64,000 bases of DNA from the NCBI GenBank assembly GCA_963803495.1, contig CAWDMP010000002.1:3038001-3102000 (forward strand), given 5' to 3'. Shown in pieces: positions 1 through 7,770 of this stretch; position 1 is the first letter of the stretch; each line of letters begins with the position of its first letter. The translations under genes were made by a program, and so were the position numbers. This DNA is from Persicitalea sp963803495 (lineage in GTDB: Bacteria; Bacteroidota; Bacteroidia; Cytophagales; Spirosomataceae). Below the pieces are notes generated by a model. It was not told the origin of the DNA. It was given only the letters and a program-made list of their open reading frames with translations, and searched no databases.

Positions 1-392
1 TGCGAATCGCCGCATACGATCGTCATACCGGGCTGGGTGATGCCGTTCTCCGGGCCGATGATGTGGACGATGCCATTCTTGGCGTGGCCCAGGCCCCAAA
101 ATGAGATGCCGTGCCTGGCAGTATTGTCAGCCAAAGCCTGCAACTGATTGGCCGACAGCGGGTCGGCTACCGGCAGGTGCTGGTTGATCGTGGGTGTGTT
201 GTGGTCGGCAGTGGCGTAGGTACGCTCGGGGAACAGTACCTCCGCACCCCTACTTTCGAGGCCATTGAAGGCCACCGGACTGGTGACCTCATGGATGAAA
301 TGGCGGTCGATGAACAGCACATCGGGGCCATCCTCGATGTGGCGGACGACGTGGGCGTCCCATACTTTGTCGAATAGGGTTTGGTTATTCAT
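1..392 (-). CDS. leuC: 3-isopropylmalate dehydratase large subunit, N-terminal part (runs off the left edge)
   Basis: Isomerises 2- and 3-isopropylmalate in leucine synthesis, as an aconitase-type [4Fe-4S] hydro-lyase with LeuD. About 130 N-terminal residues are visible. They begin MNNQTLFDKVWDAHVV and include the family landmarks FIDRHFIHEVTSP, the ATADHNTPT segment with its conserved Asp-His, and the ISFWGLGHAKNGIVHIIGPE stretch leading into GMTIVCGDSH. The iron-sulfur cysteines lie outside the window. The start is the ATG at 390-392; there is a 25-base gap to the toxin gene upstream. The gene continues the ilv cluster to the right on the same strand, but is separated from it by a 3 kb accessory block. 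Identification is firm from sequence motifs. Confidence 0.93.
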   Translation of the reverse strand, partial: MNNQTLFDKVWDAHVVRHIEDGPDVLFIDRHFIHEVTSPVAFNGLESRGAEVLFPERTYATADHNTPTINQHLPVADPLSANQLQALADNTARHGISFWGLGHAKNGIVHIIGPENGITQPGMTIVCGDS

Positions 393-417
393 TGATTTCT
401 ATTTCCTATATTTTAAA

Positions 418-819
418 TTAAACCCAATTGTCAATTTCCAGACCTTTGATTCTGGAAAAATGATTGGTATTATTTGTTATTAGAACGAAGTTATTTTGCA
501 AAGCGATCCCTGCAATAAGCGTGTCTAAATAACCAATTGATTGACCCGAGTGATGCAGTTTGGAAACGATGTTTGCAGAAATTTCAACGGAATATTCATT
601 AAGATTAACAATAATGTTTTCTCTTACGAATGCTTGATATTTTCCGAGTTGCTTTTTGGCATCCTTCCTGAAAAGACCATTGAGAATCTCAAAGTGGGTA
701 ATGATAGGAATATTCAAGTAACCAAACTCCTCACGATGATTTTCCATTTTCTCGACAACTGCCGGATAACCTCTGAGGTAAAAGGAGAGCGTATCGGTAT
801 CAGTTATCGCTTCTTTCAT
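418..819 (-). CDS. vapC: VapC-like PIN-domain toxin
   Basis: A 133-residue PIN-domain protein, the usual size of VapC endoribonucleases that cleave RNA and are held in check by a partner antitoxin. Visible acidic active-site positions are the Asp pair in ITDTDTLSFYL (residues 5-15), Glu in THFEILNGL (about 44), Asp in YLDTLIAG (about 98) and a C-terminal Asn/Asp-rich segment before the last strand. The start overlaps the end of the upstream antitoxin by 20 bases, the arrangement expected of a translationally coupled toxin-antitoxin pair. Its target RNA cannot be read from the sequence. It lies immediately upstream of leuC on the same strand, inside the accessory block, and could be transcribed into leuC. 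Confidence 0.85.
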   Translation of the reverse strand: MKEAITDTDTLSFYLRGYPAVVEKMENHREEFGYLNIPIITHFEILNGLFRKDAKKQLGKYQAFVRENIIVNLNEYSVEISANIVSKLHHSGQSIGYLDTLIAGIALQNNFVLITNNTNHFSRIKGLEIDNWV

Positions 820-1039
820 CGAACTCCTTATTTATCAAATTCCTATTTTCCTGCATAATATTTAACAAATCCTGAAAATCTTCACTATCCATATCGCTCC
901 ACACGCCCGCGAAACTCCGTGAAGACTTTTTCTTGCTTTGTAAAAGCTTATTCAGATAGTTATGTACCTCACCTATCTGCGAAGCGGGTAGCTGGCTCAG
1001 TTGCTGCAAGACTTTCTGATACGTTTGGGTTTGATTCAT
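800..1039 (-). CDS. putative antitoxin of the VapBC-type pair
   Basis: A 79-residue hydrophilic protein whose 3' end overlaps the PIN toxin start by 20 bases. The N-terminal half (YQKVLQQLSQLPASQIGEVHNYLNKLLQSKK) is predicted helical and resembles small Bacteroidota antitoxins that have no classical AbrB fold. The C-terminal half (FAGVWSDMDSEDFQDLLNIMQENR) is acidic and probably the toxin-neutralising segment. Assignment rests mainly on size, order and overlap with the toxin; the DNA-binding class is not clear. Autoregulation of the pair is expected for this kind of operon but no operator is obvious upstream. Confidence 0.7.
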   Translation of the reverse strand: MNQTQTYQKVLQQLSQLPASQIGEVHNYLNKLLQSKKKSSRSFAGVWSDMDSEDFQDLLNIMQENRNLINKEFDERSDN

Positions 1040-1168
1040 GACGCACTCATTTTGTTATTTGAACTACTTGGCACAAAGTTGACGAATTTGCAGAGACAGT
1101 CCATAACGCAAAACGCCCAAAGAATAGCGATTTTGGTTTTTTAATAATAAAAAGCCCAAATCAGCACC

Positions 1169-1199
1169 TTGCTTACTGTACTGAGTATCGCTATTTTTG
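1169..1199 (+). promoter_or_regulatory. Bacteroidota-type promoter for the Uma2 gene
   Basis: TTG at 1169-1171, then 20 bases, then TATTTTTG at 1192-1199. This fits the TTG-N17-23-TAnnTTTG primary sigma consensus of the phylum. It ends 18 bases before the ATG, so the transcript leader would be very short. Confidence 0.6.
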
Positions 1200-1217
1200 T
1201 AAAAAAAACCTAATTTT

Positions 1218-1814
1218 ATGGCGATCGACTCCATTTCCCAACTCAATCCGGCGGAACACTATACCTACTCGGAATATCTCAAATGGCAGTTTGACGGGTT
1301 TGTCGAACTTATCAAGGGAAAAGTCTTTCCAATGTCGGCTCCCGTAAGCCAGCATCAGCGTATCGTCGCAAATCTCCATCTTGACCTTGGCGCATTCGCG
1401 AGGGGAAAGCGCTGTCAAGTCTTTATCGCGCCCTTCGACGTCCGGCTCCCAATCTACGACAAGAACGGTGCGCTGGTAGTCGATACCGACACCGTGGTGC
1501 AGCCCGATATTTGCGTGATCTGTGACCCGGAAAAAATTGACCGACGCGGTTGCGATGGTGTGCCCGACATGGTCGTGGAAGTGCTTTCGCCTTCTACGGC
1601 CAAGAAAGACCTCAACGAAAAATTCAACCTCTATCAGGAAGTGGGCGTGAAAGAGTACTGGGTCGTTTTCCCCGACGCCGAAGAAATCAGCGTGTACTTA
1701 CTGCAAGAGGGAAAATACGTACGGGTCGGCCAGTACGAGGAAGACGCCCAGGTACCCGTCGATACGTTGCCCGGACTGGTGGTGAATCTGGCGGACGTTT
1801 TCAGAAAAAACTAA
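1218..1814 (+). CDS. Uma2 family putative endonuclease (DUF820)
   Basis: A 198-residue protein of the Uma2/DUF820 family, which has a PD-(D/E)XK restriction-like fold. Visible features are YTYSEYLKWQFDGFVELIKGKVFPMSAP near the N-terminus, the metal-site segment VQPDICVICDPEKI (about residue 95) and the core PDMVVEVLSPSTAKKDLNEKFNLYQEVGVKEYWVV, with Glu and Lys spaced as in the family. Its biological role is not established; these genes are common and often multicopy in Cytophagales. It is the only plus-strand gene in the block between leuC and ilvA, and its stop codon abuts the stop of the AraC gene (convergent, no spacer). Confidence 0.85.
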   Translation: MAIDSISQLNPAEHYTYSEYLKWQFDGFVELIKGKVFPMSAPVSQHQRIVANLHLDLGAFARGKRCQVFIAPFDVRLPIYDKNGALVVDTDTVVQPDICVICDPEKIDRRGCDGVPDMVVEVLSPSTAKKDLNEKFNLYQEVGVKEYWVVFPDAEEISVYLLQEGKYVRVGQYEEDAQVPVDTLPGLVVNLADVFRKN

Positions 1815-2663
1815 CTACCCGCGCCGTTTGGGCGTCGCGCCGTACTTCTCCTTGTACGCCTTGATAAAATGCGATACGCTTTCGTAGCCGATCTCGGCGC
1901 TGATTTCCGCCCCGTTCATTTCGGTGGTGCGCAACAGAAAATCGGCGTGTTCGAGCCGTTGCTGCTTGAGCCAGTAGGCGGGTGACGTACCAAACGCTTC
2001 CTGAAAATCGCGCTTGAAGGCCGACAAGCTCCGGCCCGACAGCCGCGCCAGTTCGCCAAGCGTGAGTGGTTTGAGCGCGTAGCTATTCATCAAAAACTGC
2101 AGATCAGCCTTTTGGCCCTGATGGATGCTGAGCAGAATGGCTTGCAACTTGCCCGACGCGTCGATCTCCAGCAGGTGCAACAGCAATTCCTGAAATTTGA
2201 GCCGGAGAAAGTGCGTTTTCAAACTCGTTTGCGAGCGGAAGTAGGGTAGCACCGAATCGACAAATTGCCGGAAGTTTTTGGAAGAATGCAAATGTAAAAT
2301 TGGGGCTTGCAGCGGCGGTACGACGGGCGCGGCCTCGAACAATTCGCCGTGCAGCCCGACGAACTCTTTCAACAGTTTCTCGTCAAAGAAAAAAACCAGA
2401 CTCTTGTACTCGGCATTGATCGACTCCGACATGAGGTAAAATCCGCGCTGCACGAACAAAATATCGCCCTTCTCGACGTGTACCTCCTGGCTCATGCTGC
2501 TGAATTTCTTCTCGCCTTCCAGCACTACGATCACGGCGTGTTCCTCAAAAAACACCTCGTAGCGCGAAGGGTACACTTCGTTGCGGTAGGCCACGAAAGT
2601 CATGTCCTGAATTTTCAGAGACTCGAATTCCTGGGTGCTGATGTCGGACGGTACGCGGAGCAA
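1815..2663 (-). CDS. AraC family transcriptional regulator (ExsA-like N-terminus)
   Basis: A DNA-binding regulator of 282 residues. The N-terminal 150 residues form a cupin-like sensing domain (EVFFEEHAVIVVLEGEKKFSS, HVEKGDILFVQRGFYLMSES). The C-terminal 100 residues carry two helix-turn-helix motifs (LTLGELARLSGRSLSAFKRDFQEAFGTSPAYWLKQQRL and EISAEIGYESVSHFIKAYKEKYGATPKRRG). The only start that keeps the whole N-terminus is TTG at 2661-2663; an in-frame stop lies just upstream and the first ATG is 20 codons further in. So either TTG is used or the true 5' end is hidden by an indel. No obvious target gene is adjacent. Confidence 0.88.
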   Translation of the reverse strand: MLRVPSDISTQEFESLKIQDMTFVAYRNEVYPSRYEVFFEEHAVIVVLEGEKKFSSMSQEVHVEKGDILFVQRGFYLMSESINAEYKSLVFFFDEKLLKEFVGLHGELFEAAPVVPPLQAPILHLHSSKNFRQFVDSVLPYFRSQTSLKTHFLRLKFQELLLHLLEIDASGKLQAILLSIHQGQKADLQFLMNSYALKPLTLGELARLSGRSLSAFKRDFQEAFGTSPAYWLKQQRLEHADFLLRTTEMNGAEISAEIGYESVSHFIKAYKEKYGATPKRRG

Positions 2664-2723
2664 AGATTATGATAATATGGAGAATGAAGGCAATAATTCC
2701 AAACTTAGCTGTTAGAAGGGCAA

Positions 2724-3443
2724 TTATATCATGTCAGCGAGTATGAGGAGGAGAATTATAAAGACTATGGATATCAAAACTTTTATAGCAATATCTCCTG
2801 CAGAATTTCCTTTCTCACGGTCGTTGGTTCTATTTGCACCTTCCGGCTGTTTGGTTAAGTTAGGTTCCGATGAATTGAAATCTCGGCTCTTATTCTCAAG
2901 AACTTCCCTCTCAATATCCTCATAAGCCTGATTAAAAACCTGAACTGATTTCTTCTCAGACTTCCCAATATGCGTGTTGATCGCAGAAAGCGTCACGCTG
3001 ATTGCTTTACTACCACGCATTCCCGAAATTTTAATTCGCTTTTTTCCTCTGGCCGGGACGATACCTATCTTTTCAATTTGAATAGAATCCGCGTTGAAAA
3101 CGCTCCACGAAAACTCTACTTCGTCGCCATCGTAGATTTTTGAAGGAGAAACCGTAAACGATTCGATGGTAGGGTAAAAGTTGCTGTGGTTCGGCGGTGT
3201 CGAGCCACCGGAATTGCCTGACGGGCTACTCCGCTCTCTGAAAGCACGATCGTAGTTTGCCCGCCGCTCTGGGCGCGATAGCATATCGTACGCTTCGTGA
3301 ATTTCTTTGAAGCGCTCTTCAAAAAAGAGATCGCCGCCATTTTTATCGGGGTGGAATTTTGTAGATAGTTTCCGGTACGCCGTTTTGATTTCGTCGGGAG
3401 TAGCGGTTGCTGGAATTCCCAAGATGTAGTAGTAATCTTTCAT
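2724..3443 (-). CDS. J-domain protein with C-terminal membrane anchor
   Basis: A 239-residue DnaJ-type co-chaperone. Residues 1-66 are a canonical J-domain (YYYILGIPATATPDEIKTAY...) with the Hsp70-stimulating HPD motif at 32-34 (KFHPDKNGG). A Gly/Ser-rich linker follows, then a beta-rich domain (TIESFTVSPSKIYDGDEVEFSWSVFNADSIQIE) resembling an immunoglobulin-like fold. The last 22 residues (IAIKVLISIVFIILLLILADMI) form one hydrophobic helix ending at the C-terminus, so it is probably tail-anchored with the J-domain in the cytoplasm. There is no zinc-finger or substrate-binding DnaJ C domain. The particular client is unknown. It lies in the accessory block between ilvA and leuC. Confidence 0.87.
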   Translation of the reverse strand: MKDYYYILGIPATATPDEIKTAYRKLSTKFHPDKNGGDLFFEERFKEIHEAYDMLSRPERRANYDRAFRERSSPSGNSGGSTPPNHSNFYPTIESFTVSPSKIYDGDEVEFSWSVFNADSIQIEKIGIVPARGKKRIKISGMRGSKAISVTLSAINTHIGKSEKKSVQVFNQAYEDIEREVLENKSRDFNSSEPNLTKQPEGANRTNDREKGNSAGDIAIKVLISIVFIILLLILADMI

Positions 3444-3501
3444 TGGCGGTGATTTCTCATAGCTCTATTTGTACTTGCGACGCGGGTTGCTTTCGCCCGC
3501 T

Positions 3502-3521
3502 AGACGCGATGAATCGCGTCT
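3502..3521. repeat. short palindromic repeat (AGACGCGAT hairpin)
   Basis: AGACGCGATGAATCGCGTCT, two perfect 9-base arms around GA, in the gap between dnaJ-like and ilvA genes. Very similar GAGACGCGAT...ATCGCGTCTC palindromes are, from memory, dispersed in several bacterial phyla. A second, weaker hairpin (GCGGG...CCCGC, 3482-3500) lies directly beside it. Confidence 0.6.
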
Positions 3522-3584
3522 CTACTTTTGGTGCTCAAACTTCGTGGCTTTGTGCGGTCCGGCGTCCCGGCTTTGTCGCTTCCT

Positions 3585-4856
3585 TCAAACCATAATTTGA
3601 AATAGGTCCGGCTGATCGTTGAGGTACTCGTAGGCGATGCGGCCCGCGTCCATGCGTTGGATGAGGGGAGCGAAATCGGTGCGGTTCTGCAATTCAAGGC
3701 CGATGAGGGCGGGGCCTTGCTCGCGGTTGGTTTTTTTGGTGTACTCGAAGCGCGTGATGTCCACGTCGGAGCCAATGACGTCCACGAACTCGCGGAACGC
3801 GCCCGACCGTTGCGGAAAGCGGATGATGAAGTAGTGCTTTAAGCCTTCGTAGAGCAGCGAGCGCTCCTTGATTTCCTCGGTGCGGGTGATGTCATTGTTG
3901 CCACCGCCGATGAGCGCGACTACGTTCTTGCCCTTTATTTCTTCCCGGATAAAGTCCAGCGCGGACACCGTCAACGCCCCGGCGGGCTCGGCGACGATGG
4001 CTTCCTCGTTGTAAAGTTGCAAGATGGTGGAGCACACTTTTCCCTCGGGTACCAGAATAATCTGGTCCAGATTCTCCCGGCAGACCTGAAACGTCGTCTC
4101 CCCGACGCGGCGCACGGCGGCCCCGTCCACAAATTTGTCGATCTTATCGAGCGTGAGCACTTGGTTTTCTTCGATGGCGCGCTGCATGGAAGGTGAGCCG
4201 AGCGGCTCCACGCCAATGAGCTTGGTTTTGGGCGACAACTGCTTGAAAACTGTCGAAACGCCCGAAGCCAGGCCACCGCCGCCGATGGCCATCAGCAGGT
4301 AGTCGATCTCGAAATCGGCGTCTTCGAATATTTCCAGTCCTACGGTACCCTGCCCTTCCATCACCAGCACGTCGTTGAACGGATGCACAAAGGTAGCCTC
4401 ATGCGTGGCCTGGTACTGCACGGCAGCGTGGTAGGCATCGTCGTAGGTATCACCGATGAGCTCGATTTTAACCCACTCCTTCCCGAACATCCCGACCTGC
4501 TTTATCTTTTGGGCCGGGGTAGTCGTGGGCATAAAAATGACGCCCTGTACACCCATTTTGCGGCAGGCGTAGGCCACGCCCTGCGCGTGGTTCCCGGCGC
4601 TGGCGCACACGACGCCCCTGGCGAGTACTTCCGGGGGGAGGCTCGCCATTTTGTTGTACGCCCCCCGAATCTTGTACGATCGCACGATCTGCAAATCCTC
4701 CCGCTTCAGATACACATTGGCCCCAAATCGCTCCGATAGGTTCACGTTAGGCATCAGTGGCGTGTGCGTCGCCACGCCATGCAGCCGCTCGGCGGCCAGG
4801 TAGATGGCATCGAGCGTGGGAAGGGTATTGTTAGAGTCGTTTAAAACGTCTTTCAT
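3585..4856 (-). CDS. ilvA: threonine ammonia-lyase (threonine deaminase)
   Basis: Converts threonine to 2-oxobutanoate, the entry step to isoleucine, with pyridoxal phosphate. The PLP lysine is Lys62 in YKIRGAYNKM after YLKREDLQ; the phosphate-binding glycine loop is AIGGGGLASG. At 423 residues it is the short form: a catalytic domain of about 320 residues plus one ACT-like regulatory domain (HYFIIRFPQRSGAFREFVDVIG...), as in Bacillus-type IlvA, rather than the two-ACT form of E. coli. I chose the ATG at 4854-4856 over the TTG one codon earlier. It is the last ilv gene of the cluster, downstream of ilvC across a repeat-filled gap of 88 bases. Isoleucine feedback control is expected from the ACT-like domain. 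Confidence 0.95.
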   Translation of the reverse strand: MKDVLNDSNNTLPTLDAIYLAAERLHGVATHTPLMPNVNLSERFGANVYLKREDLQIVRSYKIRGAYNKMASLPPEVLARGVVCASAGNHAQGVAYACRKMGVQGVIFMPTTTPAQKIKQVGMFGKEWVKIELIGDTYDDAYHAAVQYQATHEATFVHPFNDVLVMEGQGTVGLEIFEDADFEIDYLLMAIGGGGLASGVSTVFKQLSPKTKLIGVEPLGSPSMQRAIEENQVLTLDKIDKFVDGAAVRRVGETTFQVCRENLDQIILVPEGKVCSTILQLYNEEAIVAEPAGALTVSALDFIREEIKGKNVVALIGGGNNDITRTEEIKERSLLYEGLKHYFIIRFPQRSGAFREFVDVIGSDVDITRFEYTKKTNREQGPALIGLELQNRTDFAPLIQRMDAGRIAYEYLNDQPDLFQIMV

Positions 4857-4859
4857 CAA

Positions 4860-4940
4860 TGATAGAATGAGCGAATGATAGAATGATAGAGTAAAAGGTA
4901 AACGCCTATTCTATCATTCTATCACTCTATCATTCAAAAT
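4860..4940. repeat. intergenic inverted repeat of GAATGAT/AGAATGA heptads (ilvC-ilvA gap)
   Basis: The gap between ilvC and ilvA is filled with tandem, degenerate GAATGAT-like units on the left (4861-4891) and their reverse complement on the right (4907-4936), around a short unrelated centre (taaaaggtaaacgc). The right end is CATTCAAAATTAAA, shared with the elements at 10081-10209 and 29223-29327. The best continuous arm pairing is about 15 bases. Confidence 0.75.
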
Positions 4941-4944
4941 TAAA

Positions 4945-5991
4945 TTACCCCCGCTCCGGCCGCAAACCCCGCACGGTAGTTCCGGCGCGCCACATTTCGG
5001 AGTCGCGGAGTTCAGCGAGCTCCACTTCCAGCTTTTCGCGGTAGTCGGCTTTGGAGTTGCGGGTGATCGAGATTTCGGCTTGCTCGCCGGATTTTACCGA
5101 GTTGTACAGTTTCTCGAAGACCGGCTTGGTGGCGTCGCGGAAAGGCTTCCACCAGTCGAGGGCACCGCGCTGGGCGGTAGTCGAGCAGTTGGCGTACATC
5201 CAGTCCATGCCGTTTTCGGCCACGAGCGGCATCAGCGATTGGGTCAATTCTTCGACGGTCTCATTGAAAGCCTCGGAAGGGGAGTGGCCATTGGCACGAA
5301 GTACTTCATATTGCGCGGCAAAAATGCCCTGAATCGCCCCCATCAAAGTACCACGTTCGCCGGTGAGATCGGAGGTTACTTCGCGGTAGAAGTCCGTTTC
5401 GAACAGGTACCCTGAACCCACGCCGATGCCCATCGCGATGCAGCGGGTACGGGCGTTGCCGGTGGCATCCTGGAATACCGCGAAGGAGGAATTCAGACCT
5501 TTGCCTTCTACGAACATCCGGCGTAATGAAGTACCCGAGCCTTTGGGCGCTACCAGGAACACGTCCACGTCGGCGGGCGGTACGATGCCGGTTTTGTCTT
5601 TATAGGTGATGCCGAATCCGTGCGAGAAGTACAGCGACTTGCCGGGCGTGAGGGCCTTTTTGACCGTGGGCCAAAGTTCGATTTGGGCGGCGTCGGACAG
5701 CAGATAGCAGATAATGGTACCTTTTTCGAGCGCTTCCTCGATCTCGAAGAGCGTCTCGCCGGGTACCCAGCCGTCGGCGACGGCCTTGTCCCACGATTTG
5801 CCGCCTTTGCGCTGGCCCACGATGACGTTGAAACCGTTGTCGCGCATGTTGAGGCTCTGGCCGGGGCCCTGCACGCCGTAACCGATTACGGCGATAGTGT
5901 CGTCGGCAAGGGTTTCGCGCGCTTTTTGGAGGGGGAATTCTTCGCGGGTGACTACTTCTTCTTCAACGCCGCCGAAATTTAACTTTGCCAT
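4945..5991 (-). CDS. ilvC: ketol-acid reductoisomerase (NADP+)
   Basis: Second common step of valine and isoleucine synthesis: alkyl migration and NADPH reduction of acetohydroxy acids, Mg2+ dependent. The 348-residue protein has the Rossmann motif IAVIGYGVQGPGQSLNMRD (the GPGQ variant is usual in Bacteroidota) and the metal-binding DLTGERGTLMGAIQGIFAAQYE segment with its Asp and Glu. It also has an intact C-terminal knotted domain (NCSTTAQRGALDWW). The reading frame is open 68 codons further upstream, but those residues are low-complexity antisense of a neighbouring gene. MAKLNFGGVEEEVVTREEFPL at 5991 is the family start. It is followed 88 bases later by ilvA. Confidence 0.96.
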   Translation of the reverse strand: MAKLNFGGVEEEVVTREEFPLQKARETLADDTIAVIGYGVQGPGQSLNMRDNGFNVIVGQRKGGKSWDKAVADGWVPGETLFEIEEALEKGTIICYLLSDAAQIELWPTVKKALTPGKSLYFSHGFGITYKDKTGIVPPADVDVFLVAPKGSGTSLRRMFVEGKGLNSSFAVFQDATGNARTRCIAMGIGVGSGYLFETDFYREVTSDLTGERGTLMGAIQGIFAAQYEVLRANGHSPSEAFNETVEELTQSLMPLVAENGMDWMYANCSTTAQRGALDWWKPFRDATKPVFEKLYNSVKSGEQAEISITRNSKADYREKLEVELAELRDSEMWRAGTTVRGLRPERG

Positions 5992-6029
5992 GATGGTTTT
6001 TGGATAATTGAAACTGAATTGATGATTTT

Positions 6030-7747
6030 TCAAGATTGGCCGGGCGCGATCACCTTGCCGGTAGTCATGATGTATTGCTCGTCGCCCCGAATGACGCCGA
6101 TTTTGACGTCGTACCGTGGTGCGCTGAGGTATTGATTGATCATGTAGCCCGACCTGGCGCCGGGAGCGTAGTACTTGCCGCGCAGCAGGCTCCACCTCAG
6201 CGCATAGTGTTCGTTCTTCATGGGCAGGATATGCGTTTCTTGGGGTGATTCCAGGATGAGATACGCCCCGTCTTCTTTACCAAAGCCCCGCTCAAACTCG
6301 GGGGTATAGAACTGATACCCTCCTGCATCTCTTGTGATGTCGACCGCAGCGGTACCTTGTTCGGGAGCGTCGGGAAGGCCCGCAAAAGGAAAATTCGGGA
6401 AATTGTAGACGCCCGCTTTCTGGGCGTTGATGAAAGAATTGTCGACGGCCTCGCGCAGCGATAGGTAGATACCCGTGGTCGGAATGGCGCGGTTGGTTTT
6501 CCAGGCATAGGCATCGGTGAGCAATACCTTGCGGTAGTAGTCGGAGTTGGCCTGAGACTCAAAGTAGTGTAGGAAAGAAATAGCCCATCGCTGCCACGAT
6601 TAGAGTCCAGTACTGCCAGGGACGCCAGGTAGTTTTAAAAATATGAGAGTATTGAATCAGCAGCAGGAAATTAAAAATCAGCCAGAAAGTGAACAAATGC
6701 CGGTATCGGTTGATCATGATCGTCGGAATACCTTCGGCAGCACGGCCCATCGCCAGCATCGCGAAAGTCGCCGCCAGGAAAAACACGCAGCCCCACAGCC
6801 AAAGCAGGCTATTTTCGGGCTGGTAGCGATGGCTCGTCCGGTATTTGCGGACCAGCTCAGAAAAGCAGTAGAGTACCAGCGCCACACTGATGATTCCAAA
6901 AACGGCCGCGATGCCGACCCTAACTTTATAGGGTAGGGAGATCAGGACATCGGCGAAGAGCCCCGGCATGAGGACAATCATACTCAGCAGCGTATCCCAG
7001 TGGCTGAGATTGTCGCTGAACGAAGGGCGGAACTCGGGTACCTTGAGTTGATAGAAAGTAGTAGGCACATAAGGTGCCCATGATGGCCACCCAAACGATC
7101 AGGCGTTTGTGTTTTTTTTGTAGAAATAAAATCCCCCCGCCTATCAGCAAGATGACAAATCCCGTCACGTCGGAATAAAGCGCCAGAATCGCAAAAAATA
7201 GTGCCAGGACGAAGTCAAATGCCGACGATCGACTGATGAACCACAGCGAGACAAATCCCCAGATGTAAACTGTAATGTGCTGGTTGACCACGATGGAGCA
7301 GTACAGCGCGCCGTAGTTGTTTTGTACAAAAAGGATATACGGGATGATCAGTAAAAAATAGGGCGAAACCTCGCGATGCTCCTTGAACCAAGCCACGATC
7401 AGCGCCAGAAAAGCCAGGTAGGAAGCTACCCCGATGAGCATCAGGTGCGGCAGGTACAGTTCGCCTTCCAGTTTGTAGATACCGAAGGAGAGCAGCCGAT
7501 CCATAACGATGCGCCGTTCGTCGTCCTGCATGTAAAGCACGTTCCAGAACTCGGAGAAGGAGTCCCAACCACGGGAGAGCCGGGTGGTGGGGTCGAGCAG
7601 GCCGTCCAGGTCGTCCTGAAACGGAATGTTGACCACCATTTGAAGGAAAATGATAAAAAAAATAACTACCGGAATCAAAAAAACGAACCAAAACGCGAGG
7701 CGTCGGGTCGTTCCATTCCTTCCAAAATCAGGGTATAGCGACTGCAC
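6030..7747 (-). CDS. polytopic membrane protein, GT-C glycosyltransferase-like; two frameshifts as written
   Basis: One gene of about 570 residues read in three frames: 7747-7060, 7060-6575 and 6575-6030. It has a single N-terminal helix (FWFVFLIPVVIFFIIFLQMVV), a first outer loop with an acidic pair (NIPFQDDLDGLL), about ten further membrane segments, and a C-terminal soluble domain of about 150 residues. That layout is typical of GT-C enzymes that use lipid-linked sugars, but I do not recognise the family, so this is inference. Both breaks are repaired by removing one base (near 7045-7070 and at the T-run 6573-6579). The start is GTG at 7745-7747, 23 bases after ilvH. Its position inside an ilv operon is unusual. 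Confidence 0.6.
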
Positions 7748-7770
7748 AGAAAATTATACTTTATTGAGAA

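Noticed and set aside
5992..6195. N-terminal extension of ilvC by 68 codons
   Set aside because: The extra residues are the other-frame reading of the GT-C-like gene; ketol-acid reductoisomerases begin at MAKLNFGG.
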